Source: Fidelibacterota bacterium (GTDB lineage: Bacteria; Fidelibacterota; Marinisomatia; Marinisomatales; Marinisomataceae). From it: 38,612 bases of DNA. Position 1 is the first letter of the stretch; each line of letters opens with the position of its first letter. Both the position numbers and the translations under genes were made by a program. The notes below the pieces were generated by a model. The model worked only from the letters and a program-made list of their open reading frames with translations, was not told the origin of the DNA and searched no databases. Positions 20,455-28,788 of the stretch are shown piece by piece. Location: positions 1-38,612 of the forward strand of contig BPEH01000005.1 of NCBI GenBank assembly GCA_019654715.1, in the 5' to 3' direction.

Positions 20455-23400
20455 CTATCTGACAAGAACCATTTTCATGGTTTTATTATAATCGCTTTCG
20501 CCATCAACTTTTGTACGTAATTGATAGAAATAAACTCCACTACTTACATTTTCACCATCATCATTTTTCCCATCCCAAATGACAGTATGTGTACCAACAG
20601 ATTTATCTCCTTCGTCAATCGTTCTGACTAGCTTACCAATAGTGTTATAAATATATATTTCTACAGGAACTATATTAACCATCAATGATGGAACATCATA
20701 TTTGATAGTAGTCTGACTATTAAAAGGATTTGGATAATTCTGATAAAGCTTAAATGCATCAGGATTTCCTAGTTGCATCATACCATTGCCAGCCAATCCA
20801 TCTTTTGAGAATAGTTGGTAATTCATTTGTAGCGTAGCTGCTGGTGTATTCCCATCTATATAGATATACAATTCTTTTTGATCTTGAGATAATCTTCCAA
20901 ATTCCACTTCATATAATTGATTAATACTATCTTCATTTTCTAGAAGAATTATACCTTCATTTGTATTATTAAGAGAAAACTTTATATACATTCTCATTAT
21001 TTGCTATCTCAAATCTTCCTGCTGTAATATTGTCTGGTAGTGTAATCTTAATTTGATTTCCAGATAATTCAGGGAGGGAAGTCAATAGGATTCAATTCAA
21101 TCTCTTCTTCTGATTCTGAAGTTCTTCCTTGAGCTTTTGTCCATTGCCAGTTTCTAGTAAATGCACTTATATCATAGATATCAGCGTTACCATCAAGTGT
21201 TGGTACAAGATAAGGTGCTAGTTCCTGTAGCTGGACCAATATCAACGCTTGGCCATGCATTTACAAGTGAATTTAAATCTTCAACATCTACATCCCAGTC
21301 ATTATCATAATCACCTAGCATAGATGTATAGGTTGTAAATCCACTAATAATAGCATCTGAGTTATTACCACTTTCATCAAATGCGGCAACTTTGAGATAA
21401 TATTTTGTATAATCATCAAGAGTTAATCCAGTCAATGTTAAATTGGTTAAACCAACATTTTGATAGTGTACAACATCTGCGTTAAGATCTTGATCAGTTG
21501 TTCCAATACCCATATAATAGTATGCTATTCCAACATTATCTGACCAACCATCAACGGTGATTGCGATATCAGAAGTGCTTCTTAGATATTCACTATCATG
21601 TAAATCATTGATTGTATATGTTCCAGCGGTTGGACCAGTACTATCTAATATATAGCTTGTTTGGCTTGAAATTGTTTCATTACCATCATTATCCACTGCC
21701 CCCTACCTTGTAGTACCATTTTTCTCCTTGACTTAAATTATCATGAAGCAATGAATCGACTCCAAAGGTTTGTAAAAAAGACAAATGTTGTATCAGGCCA
21801 AGGTGTGTTGATGGAGATGCATAGAAATGTTCTGAATTAATATTGCCCATTGTTCCTTGACCAAGCAATGTTGAATTATCAGCAGTAAAATCATCTGTTT
21901 GGCTTGTATATACATTATATGAAGCAAGATCTGATTCGCCATTTCTATTCCAGAAAATAGCTACACCATCATCACTTGCATTCCATACTTCATTTGTTGC
22001 ATCATATACAAGTTCTGGTTCCGCACTGAGGCCTGAAGGTGCTAATGGGGCACCATCTGTAGATAATTCTCCTGCAGTCAGTGTAAAATTATCAAAGAAT
22101 GCATAAAACTGATTGGTGGTTTTCATATGAATTGCAACACGAACATTAGAACCAGACCATTGGCTTAGGTTGTATGTTTGCTGTGTCCACGCACCAGCAG
22201 TGTCTTCAACATTCGCTAAGTGACAGTAAAGTCAGCAATATTAGTACCGCCAGTAGGGGATAGTAAGACATCATATATTTCAGTACACTACCATCATGCA
22301 TTCTTGTATAAAAACTTAAAATATTGTCAGTGCCTGGTCTTAACCATAAATCAGGGCTAATAAGCCAATCATCTGCATCGGACCACTAGAACCCATTCCA
22401 AGTCCTGCCATCCAGTGACTACCATCAGCTGCTCCAAATCCTGCAGTATAATACCACCAAGACCATTCCTCAGCATCGCCATTCGCATTCACGGTTAAGA
22501 ATTCATGTACATCTCTTCTTCCATCAGCCCAACCATATGGATTTGTTTCAAATCCTTCTTCCCATAATGTATCTTGTTGTGCTGTTGCCCAAATAATATT
22601 GTTCTTTGTCGTAGTATCAGAATTGGTTCCATCAGAAATTGTTAATGCAACATCATATTGACCAGAAGCAGTATAGATATGTGATGGAGATTGATCACTA
22701 CTTGTAGATCCATCACCAAAATCCCAAGACCATGAAGTCGGAGATCCAGTTGATCTATCATTAAATTGAACAGTTAATGGGAATACTCCAGAGGTCTTAT
22801 CAGGAGTAAATGCAGCATTTAAAGGCGCAGTAGAAGTAAATCCAGTTGAATAAAACATACCGCGACCATGAGTTCCTGCAGCCATTGCACCATCTGCAGC
22901 TCTTCTAACGAGCATATCAGTTCTAACATTAGCCAATCCATCGTTGGATGGATTCCATGTTGGACTTGCAGCAGAAACATCATCGGATACCCATGTTCCA
23001 AGTTCAGTAGCTACAATTACTTGATTAAAATTATTTTTATTATATAGTCCCCATCTAATAGGCATGTCAGGTAGATCACCTTCGATATCTATCCAACCAT
23101 TTGCTCCACCACCACCTATGGTTTCCCAAACAGAAGAAACTCCGTAATTAGAAATGGCAACTAAAATTTGATTATCATCTTCTCCAATATCAATTGATGA
23201 AACATAGCCACTCATACCTGACCCGCCAATTTCAGTTGCACTATAGGTAGATGTATGAGCATCTGTAATCTTAAATACGCGTCCACCAGCTGTACCAACA
23301 AATAGAACTCCATTTGTATGAGGAGAAACTTTAAATGCAGATGCAGTAGAGCCTAGATTAACATTCATCAGTGTTTTATCAGATAATGTGGTATAACTAT

Positions 23401-25235
23401 TTAGTCGTAATATTGTTGATGCATCAACTGCAGAATAAAAAGCTTTATTTGGACCATCAATCGTGGAAGGATTGATAAAGAATCCAGTGTCACCACCGCT
23501 AGCATCTTCATGGTTTGCATATAAAGACCAATTTGTTCCACCATTGGTACTTCTATATATAGTGTTATACGTTGTTGCAGTAAACTGATAATTAGGATCT
23601 ACTTGATAAATATGTGCGAATGCTCCATCTCCACCGACTCTTTGATTACCGCTTTGAATGCCAGTACCGCTTATTGTCCAAGTACCATTATCTTGGGTTC
23701 CACCAAGAACATATTCACTTCCAGCATCTGGATGTAGTGCAACAGAATAGAATTGACTTACATTATATCCTGTATTTCTTTCATTGACTGTAGCTCCTGC
23801 ATCAGCGGTATAATATACTCCTCCATCATTAGAGAAGATAATAGCATTACTATCAATAAATTTTATATTATGCTGGTCAACATGCATATTGGCAAATTGT
23901 GATCCTCCAGAATTTGTAACTTGAGTCCAACTAGCTCCACTATCTGTTGTTTTGAAAATATCAAGTTCACCAGCAAAAACAGTATTTGGGTCATTTGGAT
24001 CAACTCCAAAAAATTAAATCATAACCTGCTTGACCATTGGCATCTCCCAAAACATTTCCATTAGCATCAATAGGGAATGGGTCAGTAGTTCCAGCAGTAT
24101 ATATAGTCCAATTAGCACCACCATCTGTTGTTTTTGTAATCCAACCAACTTTTTGTGAATTGCTATCTGCAATCATAGCGTAGACGGTATTTGGATCAGA
24201 AGGAGCAACTGATAAGATAACTCGGTTCATTGTTCCAATAACACCTAAAGATGCTTTGGTCCATGTTGAACCATCATCAGAATAGAAAATATCTCCTCCA
24301 CCATCACCATAAACATTGGTTCGTGATCCTGCCCAAATTCTATTATCACTACCCAAGTCTAAATCCATAATTTCATATGGAGTATTATTTGCAGTCATAT
24401 CCATAACTTGGGTCCAAGTAGATCCACCATCAGTTGATCTCCATAGCCCTGTATTTGCAGATCCATGCCATTGGCCTTCATAATAATGTCCACCAACACC
24501 AGCATATACAACACTTGATCCTGATTCATTTCTTACAATAATATCAGTGACATAGTTAAAATTTTCTGTTGAGGTAAGATGAGTCCATGATCCACCACCA
24601 TCGGTTGATTTCCACATTCCAAGTCCTCGACTTGCTGTAGAAAAGATTCCCATTCTTTCTCCAGTACCTACATACATGATATTAGCATCATTTGGATCAG
24701 AAGAAATACTACATACTGCTAAATTGCCCCATGTTCCATCTACTTCACTCCATGTTGGAGCTGAAATAGTAATATCATTGGTGTACCATAATCCTCCACT
24801 AACACCAGCTGCCCATAATTTCTTTTTTGTAGAGTCATTTGGATCAATAAGTAAAGCTCTTGTTCTTCCACCAATGGTATTTGGTCCTCTTTCAGACCAA
24901 TTGACTTCGGTCATACGATTTGCATAAGCCCAACTTGTGCGTTTTTCTTCTGCAATTTCTAAAGCATCCAAAATACGTTCTGTAGGAATAGTGCCTGTAT
25001 TTGGATCATGAAGCATCAAATAATCATGAGTTCCTTTTAAATCAGGTCGAAGTGCTTTTGGTAGTGCTTTTGATTCTTTGAAAGAAAGCGTATCTCTTTG
25101 TAAAAAACTATTGATAAATTGTTCATATTCAACACGTTTCTTTTCATTTAAAAAGTTTCTTATATCTTGTTCAATTGGTTGATATAACACCAAGAATGAT
25201 ATAGTAAATCCAATGATATAATTTATTTTTTTCAT
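20455..25235 (-). CDS. Large secreted beta-propeller protein with PKD, adhesin-like, Fn3, dockerin-like and FlgD/T9SS C-terminal domains; several frameshifts
   Basis: About 1590 residues when repaired. Order: signal peptide (MKKINYIIGFTISFLVLY); sortilin/BNR-type beta-propeller, about residues 90-770, with repeats such as WKSTDGGGSWTHL, WRSTDGGSTWTQV, KTTDGGANWTIY and YRSTNGGTNW; PKD domain, about 800-880 (WSWDFGDGSTSSDQSP); choice-of-anchor-J-like region, about 890-1050 (EGFETNPYGW); Fn3-like segments, about 1060-1300; dockerin-like double loop, about 1305-1370 (bases about 21130-21315); and a C-terminal FlgD-like Ig domain with YQNYPNPFNSQTTIKYDVP ending NKTMKMVLVR, as in type IX secretion substrates. 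It is probably exported and surface-attached. The start is M at 25235; an upstream in-frame ATG at 25274 overlaps the preceding gene. Breaks lie near 20.998, 21.07, 21.23, 21.69, 22.2-22.37 and 24.0 kb. No catalytic site was recognised. Confidence 0.88.
21130..21315 (-). other. Dockerin-like calcium-loop module inside the surface protein
   Basis: On the minus strand the first loop reads GDYDNDWDVDVEDL (D at positions 1, 3, 5 and 12 of the EF-hand-like loop) and is followed by a helix LNSLVNAW. About 25 residues later comes a second, weaker copy LDGNADIYDISAFTRNW, where positions 5 (D), 6 (G), 9 (D) and 12 (D) match the dockerin loop but positions 1 and 3 do not. Two such loops 20-30 residues apart are the hallmark of dockerins. 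Related modules occur in FCB-group secreted proteins. A one-base error at about 21225 separates the two loops into different raw frames. Confidence 0.65.
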
Positions 25236-25239
25236 ATTC

Positions 25240-26265
25240 TTAATTAACATATATATACCCATCTTGTGAACCATTTACAGTAATGTTATTTCCATCTACA
25301 TCAAGGAAAATAGTATTAGTATTGTCAAAAATAATTGATGTTGTGCTAGTTACAGTAAATCGACAGTTGCTATCACTCCATCTCCATCTGCTGATGGTTT
25401 ATCACTTGATAGAGATGATGTATAAATAGTGACTTCTCCATTTGATTCATCTTTAGTAACAATTAACAATGGATCAGTATTGCCTTTTAAGAAATCTCCA
25501 AAAGCAACATTACCAATCGTTACAGTACTTGCGTCATATACCAATTTTGCTTGCGCAGCTGCCAATCCAGTTACTCCCATTACTTTTAGACTTAAAGTAA
25601 TAGTAGTGCCATTGCTTGTATCTGTATATTTTGGATCAATAATAATGGCTGGAGTTCCAAGAGTGCTGACATTAATATATCCAGTCTTAGTTTCTAGATC
25701 TGTACCACCTTCTCCTAGCACATCTAATGAAACATCATAACTACCTACTGCAGTATATGTATGCATAGGGTTGGTATCAGTACTTGTATTTCCATCTCCA
25801 AAATCCCAAGTAGATTGAGTATAACGAAGCGAATTATTAATAAATTGAACTCTCAAATCAGGAGTGCCGCTAGTAGTAGTTGCTTCAAAATCAGCATTTG
25901 GTGGAAGTACAGTTACTGTAATATAATCTGTTTTGGTGGTTGAATCACTTCCTGCTGGTCCTACAACAGTGAGTGAAACGGTATATGTACCAGCTGCTGT
26001 ATAGGTATGATTATAGGTATAAGTACCACCATCAACTGTTCCATCATTGTCAGCATCCCATTGATGAGAATTAATATCTCCTGTTGATTGAGATGCAAAT
26101 TGTACAGATAATGGGACTGTTCCCTGATAAAGGGCTACCAGTAAATGCTGCTACTGGAGGAGTATTTCCTGATCCACCATCTCCACCATCATCACTACCG
26201 CCACCGCCGCCACCACCGCCGCAGCCTAGTAATACAACTAAAAACGCTAATAATATTTTTTTCAA
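25240..26265 (-). CDS. Lipoprotein with two PKD domains and a cohesin-like domain; two frameshifts
   Basis: The repaired product has 341 residues. The N terminus MKKILLAFLVVLLGC is a lipoprotein signal with lipobox LLGC (C15), followed by an eight-glycine linker and an acidic Gly/Asp stretch. PKD domain 1 is about residues 38-120 and PKD 2 about 121-198, with WDFGDGNTSTDTNPMHTY. Residues about 202-341 resemble a cohesin domain (PAIIIDPKYTDTSNGTTI, then LAAAQAKLVYDASTVTIG and VAFGDFLKGN). An extra base at about 26120 and a missing base at about 25362 break the raw frame; the true stop is TAA 25240-25242. The gap to the propeller gene is only 4 bases. I infer membrane anchoring with the cohesin-like domain exposed. 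PKD assignment is firm, cohesin less so. Confidence 0.82.
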
Positions 26266-26291
26266 AATTATTTTCTACCTCTTGGGTGTGA

Positions 26292-26330
26292 AGATTAATC
26301 TACAATAATTATGGCCTTTTTTCCATAATT
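26292..26330. repeat. Inverted repeats upstream of the lipoprotein gene (operator or hairpin)
   Basis: The 80-base gap between the two minus-strand genes holds a perfect 8-bp inverted repeat, AATTATGG (26307-26314) and CCATAATT (26323-26330), around an 8-base loop, and beside it a 10-bp perfect palindrome AGATTAATCT (26292-26301). No T tract follows the stem in the minus direction, so a classical terminator is unlikely. The location suits an operator or a transcript-end structure of the upstream gene. AT-rich palindromes of this size can arise by chance. Confidence 0.35.
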
Positions 26331-26345
26331 GTCTTGTTTAAAGCA

Positions 26346-27429
26346 TTATTTTTTTGTAATTGTAATATTTCTGTCTTCTAAATAATTAAGAATATGATGC
26401 ATACACTGTTCTTTTTTCCCTATTATTTCTGGTGGGAATACTCCTGAATCAATCCATAATTTTCCCAAAATGAGATTAATCGTAGCGGTTGCTGTGTACC
26501 CTGTGGTACGCGCCATAGATGATGTTTGAGAGGCTGTATTAAATTCATCATAGAGGTGATATTCAATTTTTTCTGTAGTTCCTTTAATGATAATATCCAT
26601 TATAGTAAATTCTGCTTCATTTTTTTCTAGCTTCCAATCTTCAAATAATTGTCTTGAGGTTTCTTGAATATTGTTTTTATTAAATAATCCTTTATTTCTA
26701 TAGTCTACCATCAGTTGTGCATGTTTTGGATAGCGTAATGTTTTTTCTTTCATATTTGGAATATGATTCATAGTAGATAAGATTGATCGCAATCCATCTG
26801 TATTAAATGCTTCTAATTTTCCTACTTCTTCAAAAAATATTGTTTCTATTTCAGAGAGCGCTGGTTTTGTTCTCAACTGTCCATTAATCATCATTCTTGC
26901 TGGGACGTGTGTATTCTTCAATAACATCGATTGGGGAAAAAGGTGCTTTATAATAAAAAGGGGGAGTAGGATTTTTTGGAAGACCACCAACATAGTATTC
27001 AAATGATTCAATGCTCATTCTGGAATTCCAGTAACCAAGAAGATAATTTGGTATGCCAGGTGCAACGCCTGCATCCACAATACTAATAACATTGTTTTTC
27101 TTTGCAAGAGGATTCAGATCTAAAACATTTTCTGGAGCAAATGAAATATCTACAACATGTTTTCCGGCTTCGATAATTGTTTTTAATGTTTCATATCCTA
27201 AAAATCCAGGAACTGCTAATAAAACAATATCTGCAGGTTGAATCCATTCAGATAAAGCATTTTTATTTTTGACATCTAATTGTTGAATTTGAATAGAATT
27301 ATTTTGAGACTGAATTTTGGCAAGTGATTTTTTGTTATTATCTGATAAAAATACATCATGATTGTTTGCAAGATCTAATGCCATTGCACTACCAACCATA
27401 CCAGAGCCAATTTGGAAAATATTAGCCAC
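26346..27429 (-). CDS. Saccharopine dehydrogenase family protein, one frameshift
   Basis: The repaired protein has 360 residues. It begins MANIFQIGSGMVGSAMALDLA, an NAD(P)-binding GxGxxG motif, with DIVLLAVPGFLGYETLKTII and VDAGVAPGIPNYLLG, the conserved saccharopine dehydrogenase segments. The C-terminal half (KPALSEIETIFFEEVGKLEAFNTDGL and SSMARTTGYTATATINLILG) matches the substrate domain. The family includes saccharopine reductases and lysine 6-dehydrogenases; the reaction here is not determinable. One extra C (GGG on the + strand at 26902-26904) shifts the frame. The start lies 8 bases from the 3' end of tRNA-Asp on the same strand. Confidence 0.85.
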
Positions 27430-27437
27430 TTTATATG

Positions 27438-27511
27438 CGGGATAGACGGGACTCGAACCCGCGACCTCCGGCTTGACAGGCCGGCGTTCTAACCAGCTGA
27501 ACTACTACCCC
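27438..27511 (-). tRNA. tRNA-Asp (anticodon GUC)
   Basis: On the minus strand the acceptor arms GGGGTAG (27511-27505) and CTATCCC (27445-27439) pair with one G-T wobble, followed by discriminator G at 27438. The anticodon stem GCCGG/CCGGC encloses CTGTCAA, giving GTC (27475-27477), which reads aspartate codons. The D-arm (TTCAGCTGGTTAGAA) and T-arm (GCGGGTTCGAGTCCCGT) are canonical. CCA is not encoded. The upstream protein gene's stop codon is 1 base away and the downstream gene's start is 8 bases away, so it probably matures from a shared transcript. Confidence 0.97.
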
Positions 27512-27512
27512 A

Positions 27513-27728
27513 TTAATTATTTCTATATAACAATGCATATGGAATTATAATCAAATAACCGATTAACAAAAGTATAGGAGAAAGAGTCAAGCTTTGAAAA
27601 CTATCAACTTTTCCTAAGTACATTATCAAATAACCCACGATTATAACGAAAACTCCAATGGCAAACAAAACATAATTTTTTCTTTTATATGGCCATTGAA
27701 AATTTACTTTTTCTTTATTTTGACTCAT
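27513..27728 (-). CDS. DUF3098-like small membrane protein
   Basis: This 71-residue protein has a short basic N terminus and two membrane helices (about residues 17-37 and 46-66). The pattern KNYVLFAIGVFVIIVGYLIM then SLTLSPILLLIGYLIIIPYALL resembles DUF3098 proteins of Bacteroidetes and Chlorobi, whose function is unknown; in that phylum they are often found near cell-division or wall genes. Here it is divergent from mltG across 64 bases and its stop is one base before tRNA-Asp. The family call is by recall of the pattern and moderate. Confidence 0.6.
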   Translation of the reverse strand: MSQNKEKVNFQWPYKRKNYVLFAIGVFVIIVGYLIMYLGKVDSFQSLTLSPILLLIGYLIIIPYALLYRNN

Positions 27729-27769
27729 TATTATAAAAAGTTAAATGTGTTATACAAAGTTTCCAAAAA

Positions 27770-27775
27770 TATAAT
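27770..27775 (+). promoter_or_regulatory. Possible -10 element upstream of mltG
   Basis: A perfect TATAAT lies in the 64-base divergent gap, 17 bases before the mltG ATG. No good -35 box is seen at the expected distance, and in a sequence this AT-rich the hexamer is common. A TATAAT in the opposite direction (27735-27730) lies only 1 base before the other gene's ATG. Confidence 0.2.
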
Positions 27776-27792
27776 TAATTTCTCCGTTCCAA

Positions 27793-28788
27793 ATGGAAAA
27801 CAAAACCAATAAAAACCCACAATCTATTTTTGCTAATTTATTTGTTCTATTCTTCTTAGCGTTTGTTATTTTTTCTTCTTTAAATAGTAAGTCAATTGAA
27901 AGAACAACATTTGTAATTGAAAAAGGAATGTCTTTAAATAATCTTACAAATGTTTTATATGAGCAAGGTATTATTAGTAACAAATCTTTTTTTAAATATT
28001 CAGTTGCATTACGTGGTCTTGCTGGGAATATTCCAACGGGGACATTCGCCATAGAAGGGAATGTTAGTAATGCTAGACTAATTCGTACAATTTTTGATGA
28101 AGGTCCAATCAGAATAAAAATAACGCTTCCTGAAGGATTAAGATCTGAAAAAGTATTGGAGAAAATTGAAAATACACTTGAAACCCAAAATAGAGGACTT
28201 CTTACTGATCTTAGTTTTATAGAACAATTTGATATTGAAGCTACTTCTTTAGAGGGATATTTATTCCCAGATACATACTATTTTTTTCAAGACATGACGA
28301 TTGAAGAAGTTTTAACAGTAATGATTAATCAATTTTGGGATAATTTTAATCAAACATTAATTGATAGATCCAATGAATTAGGATTTACAATTCATGAAGT
28401 TATTACTTTAGCATCTATTATTGAAGGCGAAGCCCTATTTGATAGTGAACGTAGGACTATATCATCAGTATATCACAATCGATTAAGAAAAAATATAAAA
28501 CTACAAGCAGATCCAACAATACAGTATCTATTCCCAGATGGACCAAAGACATTACGAACAAAACACTTGACAATAAACTCTCCATATAATACATATATGT
28601 ACTATGGTTTACCGCCAGGGCCAATTAATAATCCTGGTATTAAGTCAATTGAAGCTGCGCTTTATCCAGAGGATACTGATTATTTATATTTTGTTGCCAA
28701 AGGAGATGGATATCACTCATTTAGTACAAATCAGTCTGATCATTTAAAGGCGAAACAAGAATATAAAAGACAAAAAAGAATGCAATGA
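27793..28788 (+). CDS. mltG: Endolytic transglycosylase MltG (YceG family)
   Basis: The 331-residue protein has an N-terminal membrane anchor (about residues 12-30, SIFANLFVLFFLAFVIFSSL), a LysM-like region and the YceG catalytic domain. The motif LASIIEGEALFDSERRTISSVYHNRL holds the catalytic glutamate E211 (E. coli E218). LQADPTIQYLFP, LTINSPYNTYMYYGLPPGPI and ALYPEDTDYLYFVAKGDGYHSFS are family-typical. MltG cuts nascent glycan strands at the membrane and sets their length. The TGA overlaps the helicase start (ATGA at 28785-28788). Confidence 0.95.
   Translation: MENKTNKNPQSIFANLFVLFFLAFVIFSSLNSKSIERTTFVIEKGMSLNNLTNVLYEQGIISNKSFFKYSVALRGLAGNIPTGTFAIEGNVSNARLIRTIFDEGPIRIKITLPEGLRSEKVLEKIENTLETQNRGLLTDLSFIEQFDIEATSLEGYLFPDTYYFFQDMTIEEVLTVMINQFWDNFNQTLIDRSNELGFTIHEVITLASIIEGEALFDSERRTISSVYHNRLRKNIKLQADPTIQYLFPDGPKTLRTKHLTINSPYNTYMYYGLPPGPINNPGIKSIEAALYPEDTDYLYFVAKGDGYHSFSTNQSDHLKAKQEYKRQKRMQ

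Noticed and set aside
24676-24927. 83-residue + strand reading frame opposite the propeller gene, and similar ones at 25429-25740 and 19858-20124
   Set aside because: They are antisense shadows of well-supported minus-strand genes and show no family pattern.
26197-26222. CCG/CCA triplet repeat as a CRISPR-like or regulatory repeat
   Set aside because: It is simply the coding sequence of the polyglycine linker after the lipobox.
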